Part shown: piece after piece, positions 15,895 to 24,848 of the stretch | Layout: each line of letters starts with the position of its first letter | How positions within the stretch are numbered: the first letter of the stretch is position 1 | NCBI GenBank assembly: GCA_033763655.1 | Contig: JANRKD010000014.1 | Location: forward strand, 1 to 41,542 | Source: QFOX01 sp033763655 | Lineage (GTDB): Bacteria; Pseudomonadota; Alphaproteobacteria; Rickettsiales; UBA3002 | DNA: 41,542 nucleotides | Direction: 5' to 3' | Program-made: the position numbers and the translations under genes | The notes under the pieces: generated by a model | Seen by the model: only the letters and a program-made list of their open reading frames with translations | Told to the model about the DNA's origin: nothing | Databases searched by the model: none

Positions 15895-15904
15895 AAAAAC
15901 GACC

Positions 15905-16921
15905 ATGAGCGCCAGCAACTACATATCCACCCTGAAGCACACCCCGGCCAACTGGCTGGTGACGGGCGTGGCCGGGTTTATCGGCTCGCACCTGCTTGAG
16001 GCGCTGCTCACCCATAACCAGCGCGTGGTCGGGATGGATAATTTTTCGACCGGACAGCGCGCGAACCTCGAAGCGGTCAAGGCGCAGGTCAGCGCCGCGC
16101 AATGGCAGAACTTCACGATGATCGAAGGCGACATCGCATGCTTTGAGGATTGCCAGCGCGCCATGCACGGGGTCAGCTGCGTGCTGCATCAGGCGGCGCT
16201 GGGCAGTGTGCCGCTCTCGATTACCGACCCGCTGCGCACCCACCAGAGCAATGTCACGGGATTTCTCAACATCCTGCTGGCCGCGCGCGACGCCGGGGTG
16301 AAGCGCGTGGTGTACGCCGCATCGAGCGCCAGTTATGGCGACGATACCGCCCTGCCCAAGCAGGAAGACCGCCTCGGTAAACCGCTCTCGCCCTACGCCG
16401 TCAGCAAAACGGCCAACGAGCTTTATGCCCATGTGTTCGCCCTCCATTACGGTATGGAGCCGGTGGGCCTGCGCTATTTCAACGTGTTCGGCCCACGGCA
16501 GGACCCAAACGGCGCCTATGCCGCCGTGATTCCGCAATGGTTCGCGCAGGTAGCGCGCGGCGCGCCGGTATTCATCAACGGCGACGGCGAAACCACCCGC
16601 GATTTCGTTTATATCGCAGATGTCGTGCAGGCCAACCTGCGCGCCGCGCTCAGCAAAAACAGCGAAGCCCTGAACGAAGTGTATAACATCGCCGCCGGTG
16701 AAAGCACCACGCTCAACGCGCTGTTTGCAAGCATCCGCGCGGCGGTGGCGCGTCGCACCCCGCAGGCGGCCAGTGCTACCCCCGGCTACCGCGAGTTCCG
16801 TGCGGGCGATGTGCGCCATTCGCTGGCCGATATCAGCAAGGCCCGGCGCCTGCTCGGCTTTGCCCCCACGGTGAGCGTGGCCGAGGGGCTGGCCCGCACG
16901 GCGGATTATTACAGCAGCTGA
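15905..16921 (+). CDS. wbpP: UDP-N-acetylglucosamine 4-epimerase (WbpP/TviC type)
   Basis: This extended short-chain dehydrogenase/reductase interconverts UDP-GlcNAc and UDP-GalNAc (or their uronic forms) for surface polysaccharide synthesis. The 338-residue product has the NAD motif TGVAGFIGSHL (about 20-30). It also has the catalytic region VYAASSASYGDD and YxxxK in SPYAVSKTANELYA. The N-terminal extension before the Rossmann motif and the segments HQAALGSVPLSITDP and YFNVFGPRQDPNGAYAAVIP are typical of the WbpP subgroup. The start ATG at 15905 is preferred over an open upstream frame beginning 15824. It is followed after 87 nt by the matching nucleotide-sugar dehydrogenase, a pairing common in O-antigen and capsule loci. 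Confidence 0.92.
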   Translation: MSASNYISTLKHTPANWLVTGVAGFIGSHLLEALLTHNQRVVGMDNFSTGQRANLEAVKAQVSAAQWQNFTMIEGDIACFEDCQRAMHGVSCVLHQAALGSVPLSITDPLRTHQSNVTGFLNILLAARDAGVKRVVYAASSASYGDDTALPKQEDRLGKPLSPYAVSKTANELYAHVFALHYGMEPVGLRYFNVFGPRQDPNGAYAAVIPQWFAQVARGAPVFINGDGETTRDFVYIADVVQANLRAALSKNSEALNEVYNIAAGESTTLNALFASIRAAVARRTPQAASATPGYREFRAGDVRHSLADISKARRLLGFAPTVSVAEGLARTADYYSS

Positions 16922-17008
16922 CCAGCCGTCTGGTTTTCCTTGCGTTTACGCCGTTCCGACCCTATGCCATGCGGGGTAATAATCCGGATAATACTTAAGG
17001 AATCGGCC

Positions 17009-18370
17009 ATGCCCGCCACCGCTGCCAGAAATCCCGCCGCCGCGCCCGACCTTGAGGCGCTGCTCGCTCGCATCACCGCCTGCGACGCGACCGTGGCCAT
17101 CATGGGCATGGGCTATGTCGGGTTTCCGCTGGCGATTGCCACCCATGCCCGGGGCTACCGCGTGCTGGCCTACGACGTGGATACAAAAAAAATCGACCGG
17201 CTGAACGCCGGCGCCTCCTACCTCAAGGGCATCGACGACAGCGCGGTGGCGGAAATGCTTTCAACCGGGCGTTTCACCGCCAGCGCCGACGCCTGCGAAC
17301 TGGCGAAGGCCGACGTGCTGGTGATGTGCGTGCCGACCCCGCTCACCCGCCACCGCGAGCCGGATATGAGCTTTGTGGTTACGACCACGCAGACCATCGC
17401 CCGGCACCTGCGCGCCGGGCAACTGGTGGTGCTCGAATCGACCACCTACCCCGGCACGACGACGGATGTCCTCAAGCCGCTGCTGGAAGAAAGCGGCCTG
17501 CTCGCCGGGCGCGATTTTTTCATCGCCTACAGCCCCGAGCGCGAAGACCCCGGCAACGGCTTTTTCTCGACCCATTCCATCCCCAAAGTGGTGGGGGCGG
17601 ATGACGACACCTCCCGCGCCCTCGCCATGGCGCTTTACCGCAACGTGGTGACGCAGGCCGTGCCGGTCAGCAGCTCCGCCACCGCCGAAGCGGTGAAGCT
17701 GACCGAGAACATCTTCCGCAGCGTCAACATCGCCCTCGTGAACGAGCTGAAAATGGTGTTCGAAAAAATGGGCATTGATGTCTGGGAAGTCATCGACGCC
17801 GCGAAAACCAAGCCGTTCGGTTTCATGCCATTCTACCCCGGCCCCGGGGTGGGCGGCCACTGCATCCCCATCGACCCATTCTACCTGACCTGGAAATCAC
17901 GCGAATTCGGCATGGCAACCCATTTCATCGAGCTGGCCGGGCAGATCAATCAGGCCATGCCCGATTATGTCATCGACCGTTTGCGCCACGGGCTCGACCA
18001 GCATTACCGCAAAAGCATCAACGGCGCGCGCATCCTGCTGCTCGGCATTGCCTACAAAAAAGACGTGGATGACGTGCGCGAAAGCCCGTCGCAGATTATT
18101 TTCGAGAAGCTCGAAGCCATGGGCGCGACGGTCGATTACCACGACCCGCACTTCGCGGAGATTCCCCCCATGCGCGCGCACCCGACCCTGACCGGCCGCA
18201 CCTGCGCACCGCTGACGGAAAAATCGCTCGCCGGGTACGACGCGGTGATCGTCACCACCGACCACAGCGCGGTCGATTACAGCTTTGTGGCGCGTCACAG
18301 CAAGCTGGTGGTCGATACGCGCAACGCGCTGCGCGACGTCGCCGACCGCCGTTTCATCGTGAAGGCATAG
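17009..18370 (+). CDS. wbpA: UDP-N-acetyl-D-glucosamine 6-dehydrogenase (WbpA/TviB family)
   Basis: This NAD-dependent dehydrogenase oxidises UDP-GlcNAc (or UDP-GalNAc) at C6 to the uronic acid, a precursor for capsule or O-antigen. The 453-residue product has the NAD motif IMGMGYVGFPLA (about 31-42), and VVLESTTYPGTT. The active-site cysteine lies in GPGVGGHCIPIDPFYL, and a C-terminal domain follows with GIAYKKDVDDVRESP. The ATG at 17009 has AAGGA 6-7 nt upstream. It is paired with wbpP. Substrate preference between GlcNAc and GalNAc forms cannot be decided by eye. Confidence 0.92.
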   Translation: MPATAARNPAAAPDLEALLARITACDATVAIMGMGYVGFPLAIATHARGYRVLAYDVDTKKIDRLNAGASYLKGIDDSAVAEMLSTGRFTASADACELAKADVLVMCVPTPLTRHREPDMSFVVTTTQTIARHLRAGQLVVLESTTYPGTTTDVLKPLLEESGLLAGRDFFIAYSPEREDPGNGFFSTHSIPKVVGADDDTSRALAMALYRNVVTQAVPVSSSATAEAVKLTENIFRSVNIALVNELKMVFEKMGIDVWEVIDAAKTKPFGFMPFYPGPGVGGHCIPIDPFYLTWKSREFGMATHFIELAGQINQAMPDYVIDRLRHGLDQHYRKSINGARILLLGIAYKKDVDDVRESPSQIIFEKLEAMGATVDYHDPHFAEIPPMRAHPTLTGRTCAPLTEKSLAGYDAVIVTTDHSAVDYSFVARHSKLVVDTRNALRDVADRRFIVKA

Positions 18371-18388
18371 GCCGTTTGCTATAGTTGC

Positions 18389-19666
18389 CTATTTCCCGCT
18401 CAGATATTCAAGCGTCAGGCGCTTGCCGACCTCGACCGCCGGCTGGTTGAAGGCGTTGATTCCCATCAGCGCGGCGGTGAAGGTCACTTCCAGCGTAAAA
18501 TGCATCAGCAGCGCCCCGAGCACGGTTTCGTCGAGCGCGGCGCAGGTGATGGTGCGCAGCGGCCTGCCCGCTGCGACCAGCGTCGCGTTGGTGGCGCGCT
18601 GTTCGGCCATGAATAAATCCCCAAGCGTATGCCCGTTCAGGTAGGCAAGGTCGGCCTGCGAACCATCGGCATCAATCGCCGGGCCATGCCCCGAAGCGTC
18701 CACCATCAGGGCGGTAAAGCATTTGTCCGCCGGGCCTTCGAGGTAAAGCTGCAACTGGCTGTGTTGGTCGCTCGCGCCACGGCTGGGAATGAGCGTGCTG
18801 CCCCTGCCCTCCTTGCCGAGGCTTTCCGCCCAGCATTGGCGATGCCAGCGCGCAAGGCCGCCGAGGCGGTCGTTGTAATGCATCAGCACCTGCATCGGGA
18901 TATGCTTCTCGGCCATGGCCAGATGCATCGCCGCCGCCTCGCCTGCGGCCGCCAGCACCGGCAGGCCGGAGAAATTCTCGGCCAGCGTGATATGGGCGCC
19001 TGCGCGCAGGGCGCGGATATCGATGCCAACCGATGCAGCCGGAATCAGCCCGACGGCGGACAGCACCGAGAACCTGCCGCCAAGGTCCGGGTCATGGGCA
19101 ACGACGCGCATGCCGTGATGGCACGCAAGGCGGTGCAGCGGGTTGTCGTTGGGGATGGTGATAATCGTGAAATGCTTCGCGTAATGGTCGGCAAAGCGTC
19201 GCTGCGCCTCGCGCAGGAAAGCGGCGAACAGCGCATGCGTTTCCACCGTATTACCGGATTTGCTGATAACAAGAAACGCCGTGCGCGCCCATGGCAGTTG
19301 CGCAATTAAAAGTGCGGTGGTGTGGGGGTCGATATTATCGACAAAATGCAGTTGCAGGCCGCCTTCCTTGCGCAGATGGGCGAGCACCGCCCCACTGAAG
19401 CTCGAACCGCCCATACCCACCACCACCAGCGCCTCGTAATGGGCCGCGTAGGCGTCGGCGATGGCTTCGATTTCGGGCAGGTCATCGCTACGCGCAGGCA
19501 GGGCAAAAATCGGGGCGGCCTCGCGCGGAGGGGCTTTGGCAACCGCCGCGATAGCGGGGCGTGCGGCCTCGCAATAGGCTTCGTAGCGGCGGCGGTCGGC
19601 GCCGGCAGCCCCTACTGATTCTTCGAATACATCCGCCAGCGATTGCTGGAACAGGGGGCGGGTCAT
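18389..19666 (-). CDS. pgi: Glucose-6-phosphate isomerase
   Basis: Pgi interconverts glucose-6-phosphate and fructose-6-phosphate, linking glycolysis to sugar-nucleotide synthesis. The 425-residue product is of the shorter PGI type. It has the phosphate-binding segments VVVGMGGSSFSGAV and VISKSGNTVET, then GGRFSVLSAVGLIPAA. The C-terminal half contains SQLQLYLEGPADKCF. The start is the ATG complementary to 19664-19666 (MTRPLFQQSLADVF); the frame is open for 55 codons further upstream, but that part has no family similarity that I can see. The gene is divergent from galU across 166 bp. A TTATTTAATTC stretch in that gap (about 19684-19694, complement) may hold its -10 box. Confidence 0.93.
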   Translation of the reverse strand: MTRPLFQQSLADVFEESVGAAGADRRRYEAYCEAARPAIAAVAKAPPREAAPIFALPARSDDLPEIEAIADAYAAHYEALVVVGMGGSSFSGAVLAHLRKEGGLQLHFVDNIDPHTTALLIAQLPWARTAFLVISKSGNTVETHALFAAFLREAQRRFADHYAKHFTIITIPNDNPLHRLACHHGMRVVAHDPDLGGRFSVLSAVGLIPAASVGIDIRALRAGAHITLAENFSGLPVLAAAGEAAAMHLAMAEKHIPMQVLMHYNDRLGGLARWHRQCWAESLGKEGRGSTLIPSRGASDQHSQLQLYLEGPADKCFTALMVDASGHGPAIDADGSQADLAYLNGHTLGDLFMAEQRATNATLVAAGRPLRTITCAALDETVLGALLMHFTLEVTFTAALMGINAFNQPAVEVGKRLTLEYLSGK

Positions 19667-19832
19667 TGTCAGCCAACCGTTAGAATTAAATAACAAACCA
19701 CTCCATCCATAGGGGCATTGGCACGGCGTTTCAACCATTAGCTGCATAGAAAGCGCGATTCGGTTGCGAAGCGGCGATTTGGCCTGTAAAGCTGCCCCGT
19801 CACTCACTCCGTAGAAAACGAAAGGCGGCACC

Positions 19833-20750
19833 GTGCGTCAGAAATCATCGCCCGCGAAGGTACGCAAAGCCATTTTCCCCGTCGGCGGTCTTGGCACGCG
19901 CTTCCTGCCCGCCACCAAATCTATGCCCAAGGAAATGCTGCCAATCGTCGATAAACCGCTGATCCACTACGCCTTCGAGGAAGCGCGGGCGGCGGGCATC
20001 GAGCAGTTTATTTTTGTCACCGGCCGCAACAAACACGCCATCGAAGACCATTTCGACCATATGTACGAGCTGCAGACGCACCTGAGCGCCCAAAACAAGG
20101 CGCGCGAGCTCCACGAAATCAGCGACTGGCTGCCCGAGGCGGGCAATATCAGCTTCACCCGCCAGCAGGCGCCGCGCGGGCTGGGCCACGCCGTGTGGTG
20201 CGCCCGCCACCTCATCGGCGACGAGCCATTTGCCGTGCTACTGGCCGACGACATGGTGCTCGCGCCGCAAGGCTGCCTGAGCCAGATGATGGAAGCCTAC
20301 CAATCCTCGGGCGGCAACATGCTTGGGGTGATGGATATTCCGCGCGAGCAGACCGCCAGCTACGGCATTGTCGATATCGACCCTGAGGCGCCCCCCGGCG
20401 ACCCGCGCCTGATTAAGGCCCGTGGGCTGGTCGAAAAACCCGCGCCGCAGGAGGCACCCTCGACCCTTTCCATCATTGGCCGCTATATTTTACAGCCCGG
20501 GATTTTCGACATGCTCGACCGCCAGGAACCGGGAGCGGGCGGCGAAATCCAACTGACCGATGCCCTCGCGAAATTGATTAAGACCGATGCCGTCTATGGC
20601 TACCGTTTCGACGGCGTGCGCTACGATTGCGGCGCGCTGGTCGGGTTTGTGGCGGCCAATGTCGCCTATGCCCTCGACCGCGAGGAAATCAAAACCGCGA
20701 TGAGCCACGAACTGCGCGCCGTGCTGGCGCGGGCGGGGGTGGCATTATAA
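19833..20750 (+). CDS. galU: UTP--glucose-1-phosphate uridylyltransferase
   Basis: GalU makes UDP-glucose from UTP and glucose-1-phosphate for envelope glycans. The 305-residue product carries the nucleotidyltransferase signature FPVGGLGTRFLPATKS (about 15-30), followed by KEMLPIVDKPLIHY. Later family blocks are GLGHAVWCARHL and GRYILQPGIFDML. The start is a GTG at 19833 with AAAGGCGG 5 nt upstream. It is divergent from pgi, consistent with a sugar-nucleotide neighbourhood. The stop is followed by a 161-bp gap before cheB with no evident terminator. Confidence 0.96.
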   Translation: MRQKSSPAKVRKAIFPVGGLGTRFLPATKSMPKEMLPIVDKPLIHYAFEEARAAGIEQFIFVTGRNKHAIEDHFDHMYELQTHLSAQNKARELHEISDWLPEAGNISFTRQQAPRGLGHAVWCARHLIGDEPFAVLLADDMVLAPQGCLSQMMEAYQSSGGNMLGVMDIPREQTASYGIVDIDPEAPPGDPRLIKARGLVEKPAPQEAPSTLSIIGRYILQPGIFDMLDRQEPGAGGEIQLTDALAKLIKTDAVYGYRFDGVRYDCGALVGFVAANVAYALDREEIKTAMSHELRAVLARAGVAL

Positions 20751-20911
20751 CCTTGCTGCCCTACCCCCCCAACTGTGCTATCGACGCGACACAGACGGCC
20801 TGCTACGAAGCGATACGCTGTTTTATCCCATCCCCGAACAGAAAAGCCTATGCAGCGCCTTTTGCCCGGGTAAGGATAGCCACCATTAGTCCCTGATAAA
20901 GTTTTCGCCCT

Positions 20912-22093
20912 ATGCCCATCACTATTCTGCTTGTGGATGATTCGGAAGTTGTGCGCTTCCTCTTTACCAAATCGCTGGAACGCGACCCCGATTTGCGCGT
21001 TATCGCCACCGCCACTAACGGCCTTGAGGCGATTGAAATGGCGAAAAATTACCAGCCCGACATCATCCTGCTCGACATTGAAATGCCGTTAATGGACGGC
21101 TTGACCGCCCTGCCGAAAATCCTTGCGGTTGCCCACCGCAGCAAAGTTTTCATTATCTCCGGCGATTCGCGCAGCAACGCCCGCGCCGCCATCGAATCGC
21201 TGGAACTGGGCGCCAGCGAGTTTATCCTGAAGCCGGGCGCGACGGGTGCCCTGAACCCGCAGGAGTTCAACGAAGAACTGCGCGTTAAAATCAAGGCGCT
21301 GATCGGCCCGAAGGAGCGCCGCGCCGCACCCGCCCTGCCCCGCCCCCCGGCCAATATCCGCACGGCAAAATCTCCGGCATCCGCCCCAAAAACTGCCCCT
21401 TCCCTCAAAAAAATGGCGCCGGTGACCGCGCTGCGCCCGCCGCTGGCGAACGCCCCCGCGCGCGCCGAAACCCCCGCCGCGCCGATTTCGCTTCAGCCTG
21501 CAAAAACCACCAGCGTTCATGCACTTGCGATTGCGTCTTCGACCGGCGGCCCCGAAGCGCTGCTGCGCATTTTCACCGACCTTAACGGCCAGTTGCAGCA
21601 CATTCCGATTTTCATTACCCAGCATATGCCGCCGGTGTTCACGACCGCGCTGGCGGAACATATTACCCGCCATGCCGGGCGCCTGTGCCGCGAAGCGGTC
21701 GATGGCGAAAAAGTGGCAGCGGGCATGATTTACCTCGCCCCCGGCGGTTATCACCTGCTGGTGCGTCAGACCGGGCAGGAAACCACCCTCGCGCTGACGC
21801 AGGACCCGCCCGTCAACTCGTGCCGCCCCTCCGCCGATCCGATGTTTGCATCGATCAGCCACGCTTATGGCCGCAACGTGCTCGGGCTGGTGCTGACGGG
21901 TATCGGCGCCGATGGCTGCCAGGGCGCGCGCCGCATTGTCGAGAATGGCGGCTCGGTCATCGCCCAGGATAAGGCCAGCAGCGTGGTTTATGGCATGCCC
22001 AGATCCGTCGCGGAAGCCGGCCTCTGCGAAGCCGTCGTGCCGCTCGACCGGATGGCCGACCACCTGATGCGGCGCTGTAGCCTGCGCGGCTGA
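20912..22093 (+). CDS. cheB: Chemotaxis response regulator, protein-glutamate methylesterase
   Basis: CheB demethylates (and deamidates) chemoreceptors when phosphorylated by CheA, giving adaptation. The 393-residue product has an N-terminal receiver domain with acidic pocket D9/D10 and phospho-acceptor D55 (IILLDIEMPLMDG). A Pro/Ala-rich linker (about 135-195) leads to a C-terminal methylesterase. The catalytic triad fits Ser in IASSTGGPEAL, His in ITQHMPPVFT and Asp in LTGIGADGCQG. The start ATG is at 20912. No cheR, cheA or cheW gene is adjacent. It converges with the ManC-like gene, 19 nt apart. Two MCPs nearby are likely substrates, but that is inference. Confidence 0.95.
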   Translation: MPITILLVDDSEVVRFLFTKSLERDPDLRVIATATNGLEAIEMAKNYQPDIILLDIEMPLMDGLTALPKILAVAHRSKVFIISGDSRSNARAAIESLELGASEFILKPGATGALNPQEFNEELRVKIKALIGPKERRAAPALPRPPANIRTAKSPASAPKTAPSLKKMAPVTALRPPLANAPARAETPAAPISLQPAKTTSVHALAIASSTGGPEALLRIFTDLNGQLQHIPIFITQHMPPVFTTALAEHITRHAGRLCREAVDGEKVAAGMIYLAPGGYHLLVRQTGQETTLALTQDPPVNSCRPSADPMFASISHAYGRNVLGLVLTGIGADGCQGARRIVENGGSVIAQDKASSVVYGMPRSVAEAGLCEAVVPLDRMADHLMRRCSLRG

Positions 22094-22112
22094 CGGGAAA
22101 TTCGCCTCACTT

Positions 22113-23006
22113 TCAGGCGGATTGCACCTGCGGCTCGGCGGCGAGTGCCGCCCACGAGCCAAGGTCGCGCCAACCCATCGCCACCTCGACCACGGCGCCG
22201 TGCGCCGTCTGCTCCATCACCGCGCGGTCGAACGCAACGGCGGGGCAGGCCGCAAGCGCCGCCGCCTGCGGAAAAATCGCCCTGCCCCCATCCTCCGCAC
22301 GGCGCGCGCGGGCAGTGGCGGCAACGCACGCCGCATGGATTTCGGGCGCATGCGTGGCCATTTCGCAAAGCAGCGCCGCCGCTGACATCAGGAAAATACC
22401 GCTGTTCCAGCCATAGCCGCCCGCCCGCAGGAACGCGGTCGCCATCGCCGCCGACGGTTTCTCGATAAAGCGGGCAATGCGGCGCAGCGGCGGCATCGCG
22501 GCGAGAGGTTCGCCAAGCTCGATGTAGCCGTAGCCCGGCTCCGCCGCCGTCGGGGCCACGGCGAAGGTCACCAGACTCCCGGCGCGGGCGGCGGGCATCG
22601 CGGCTTCCACCGCGCGCAGCCATGCCTGCGGGTGGGCGATACGGTGATCGCTCGGCACCACCAGCATCAGCGCCTCGGGCGTGTGCGCGGCAAGATGCAG
22701 CGCCGCCAGTGTGATAGCCGGTGCGGTATTGCGCGCCACCGCCTCGAAGATGAGGTCGGCATCGCCGCAGCCGATTGCCGCCAGATGCGCCGCCACCAGC
22801 GCCCGGTGCCGCCGGTTGCAGACCAGCAGCGGTGGCCGGAAGCGCGCACGGTCGGCCACCCGCAGAAGCGTCTCCTGAAAAAGCGAGTGCCCGCCTGCCG
22901 TTTTCAGCACAAACTGCTTGGGCGCCTCGGCGCTCGAAAGCGGCCACAGGCGCGTACCGCTACCACCGGCAAGCACCACAGGCGTCAACTGAACGGCGGG
23001 TGGCAT
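22113..23006 (-). CDS. Mannose-1-phosphate guanylyltransferase-like protein, short form
   Basis: This protein matches the nucleotidyltransferase domain of ManC/CpsB, which makes GDP-mannose from GTP and mannose-1-phosphate. It has PVVLAGGSGTRLWPLSS (about 9-25), KQFVLKTAGGHSLFQET, FEAVARNTAPAI, VVPSDHRI, FIEKPS and GYGWNSGIFL. It also has MGWRDLGSWAAL near the end. At 297 residues it stops just after the last motif. It lacks the C-terminal beta-helix and the cupin (isomerase) domain of full-length enzymes of about 470 residues. Activity is plausible but the truncation is unusual. The ATG is complementary to 23004-23006 and directly abuts the stop of the upstream MCP gene. Confidence 0.85.
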   Translation of the reverse strand: MPPAVQLTPVVLAGGSGTRLWPLSSAEAPKQFVLKTAGGHSLFQETLLRVADRARFRPPLLVCNRRHRALVAAHLAAIGCGDADLIFEAVARNTAPAITLAALHLAAHTPEALMLVVPSDHRIAHPQAWLRAVEAAMPAARAGSLVTFAVAPTAAEPGYGYIELGEPLAAMPPLRRIARFIEKPSAAMATAFLRAGGYGWNSGIFLMSAAALLCEMATHAPEIHAACVAATARARRAEDGGRAIFPQAAALAACPAVAFDRAVMEQTAHGAVVEVAMGWRDLGSWAALAAEPQVQSA

Positions 23007-24593
23007 CTAATCCGGGCGCCCTTCGGTGGCGGCGGCGCTGCCCGCATCCTCGCTGCAGCTAGGCTCAAGACTACTGAGGAACTGCGCCACGCGATCGCTG
23101 AACGCCTGATTGTCGCGCGCCATATCCCGCGCGGCTTCAAGAAGGTTGCCCGTCTGGAGTTCGGTTTCCCGTGTGATGGCACCGACCGCCGCGACGCGCT
23201 CTTCCAGCGTTGTTGCGCTGTCGCCCACGCTGACAATATCGGAAACAATCGCGGTAATGAGATCCGTCTGGCTATCGGCGGCACTCGCCGCCGATAGCCC
23301 GCGTTCACCGAGCGTATCCATCGACGCGCGCGCGCCCTCGACCAGTTGCACCACCTCGCCCGAAGCGGCCTGCACTTCTGCCGCATAGCCACCGATGCGC
23401 TGGGTTGCCTCGGCCGTCTGCTGCGCCAGTATTTTTACTTCCTCGGCGACGACCGCAAACCCCTTGCCCGCCGCACCGGCCCGCGCCGCCTCGATGCTGG
23501 CGTTGAGTGCGAGTAAATCAATGCGCGACGTAATGTCGGAAATCATGAGCGCGATGTCGGCAATGTTATGTGCCACCGTCACCAGTTTTTTCGCCTGCGC
23601 ATCGGAGGCACTCATTTCCGTTTGCATCTGCCGGGTTACCTCGCACCATTCATGCGCCTGCCGTTGCAACCCTTGCGCGGTTTCCAGCAATTGATCGCAA
23701 ACCGAACGGATGGAAAGAATGCGCCCGGAAGCCCCCCGGATATCGCGTTGCGCCGCGCTGGTGCGTTCGGCACTTTGCGAGGTCATCTGCGCAATTCCAT
23801 CCGCCGAACCGCGCACTTTGGCGGCAGTCAGGGCCAGCGCATCGACCAGTGTCTGACTATGCCCCAGAAACTCCTGCGTCAGCGTGCTGCGCCGATTGCG
23901 CGCGCGCTGCTCGCATTGCTGAATCCCGCGCAGGCGCAATACCGCCACATAGACCCCGAGCGCGAGAATGACGGAAACAAACATACCCGCAAGAAAAGCA
24001 ATCCACACCGCACGCACGCGCGCCGAGAAATCGCGCGCATCCATATCGGCGCCGACCACGCCCAGAAACCTGTTATCGGAACTGTATAGCGGCACATAGG
24101 CGCTGAGGAAGGTTCCCCACGCATCCGTATAGACCTTATCTTCGACGATGGCTTTGCGTTGCCTTAGTGCCTGCATGAGCTGCGGGGTCGGCTCGGGATA
24201 GATTTCCATAATCGCCGCGTGTGTGGTGCGCTGTCCCTCTTTGCTTGAGAAATCATTGACCGCAGGCGTATCGACCACAAAGCGCACCTTGCCGTCCCTG
24301 AGCACATAGCTGTAAAGATACGCCAGTTTCGGGTTTGCCTTCATGATTGCGATGAAGGTGCCCTGTAATTTCCGGTAGGCGTCGGATTCCTGCTGCGCGG
24401 GCTGCGTGAGAGTGGCATGGGCATCACCGTCGGTCATGGCGGTAGCCGTTCTGGCCAGGCTGAGCAGGTGGCTGTGAACTTCATCCAGCAGACCTTGCCG
24501 TGCAATCAGCGTCACCACCAGATTGCACAGAAGCGTCACCAGCAGAATGCCGATTGCCGCAACCCGCGCCTCGCGCCGTGCTTTCATTTCCAT
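23007..24593 (-). CDS. Methyl-accepting chemotaxis protein with periplasmic Cache-like domain
   Basis: This is a 528-residue transmembrane chemoreceptor. TM1 is at about 12-32 (IGILLVTLLCNLVVTLI) and TM2 at about 194-217 (VWIAFLAGMFVSVILALGVY). The periplasmic region of about 160 residues between them fits a Cache-type sensor, with YSYVLRDGKVRFVVDTP and later FLGVVGADMD. I see no clear HAMP domain after TM2. The cytoplasmic hairpin tip is recognisable as RIDLLALNASIEAARAGAAG followed by GFAVVAEEVKILAQQ. There is no C-terminal CheR/CheB pentapeptide tether. It abuts the ManC-like gene and is divergent from a second MCP across 255 bp. The ligand is unknown. Confidence 0.92.
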   Translation of the reverse strand: MEMKARREARVAAIGILLVTLLCNLVVTLIARQGLLDEVHSHLLSLARTATAMTDGDAHATLTQPAQQESDAYRKLQGTFIAIMKANPKLAYLYSYVLRDGKVRFVVDTPAVNDFSSKEGQRTTHAAIMEIYPEPTPQLMQALRQRKAIVEDKVYTDAWGTFLSAYVPLYSSDNRFLGVVGADMDARDFSARVRAVWIAFLAGMFVSVILALGVYVAVLRLRGIQQCEQRARNRRSTLTQEFLGHSQTLVDALALTAAKVRGSADGIAQMTSQSAERTSAAQRDIRGASGRILSIRSVCDQLLETAQGLQRQAHEWCEVTRQMQTEMSASDAQAKKLVTVAHNIADIALMISDITSRIDLLALNASIEAARAGAAGKGFAVVAEEVKILAQQTAEATQRIGGYAAEVQAASGEVVQLVEGARASMDTLGERGLSAASAADSQTDLITAIVSDIVSVGDSATTLEERVAAVGAITRETELQTGNLLEAARDMARDNQAFSDRVAQFLSSLEPSCSEDAGSAAATEGRPD

Positions 24594-24848
24594 GCTGATT
24601 GCCTATGCAATGACATAACCAATACCACCTGACGTTGCGTTTGCAACGCCGCCCGATTATTCCCGTAGCGTGAACATTGATTATTTTTTATCGAGAGTAA
24701 AGCGACTTCTCGGCATCACCTGAGGATACTTCACTTTACTTCACTGCGCTTTCAATCAATTTGTGGTTGCATTACGCATCGCAGGGCCGCTAACCTCATC
24801 CGGCGATTTGAATCCGGCAACGCCCCTACCGCACGCAGGAGTATTTCC

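Noticed and set aside
15692..16819. 375-codon minus-strand open frame over wbpP
   Set aside because: It is antisense to a gene with clear SDR motifs; no family or start signal supports it.
19712..19730. Sigma-54-like TTGGCACGG upstream of galU
   Set aside because: The -24 half matches, but the -12 half reads TTCA instead of TTGC at the needed spacing.
21089..22162. Long minus-strand open frame (357 codons) opposite cheB
   Set aside because: It lies entirely over cheB, which has all catalytic motifs, and its translation is Arg/Gly/His-rich with no recognisable family, as expected from the GC-rich complement.
21988..22947. Long minus-strand open frame overlapping the ManC-like gene
   Set aside because: It is another frame of the same strand as the ManC-like gene, which carries real motifs; this translation is Gly/Ala/Arg-rich without motifs.
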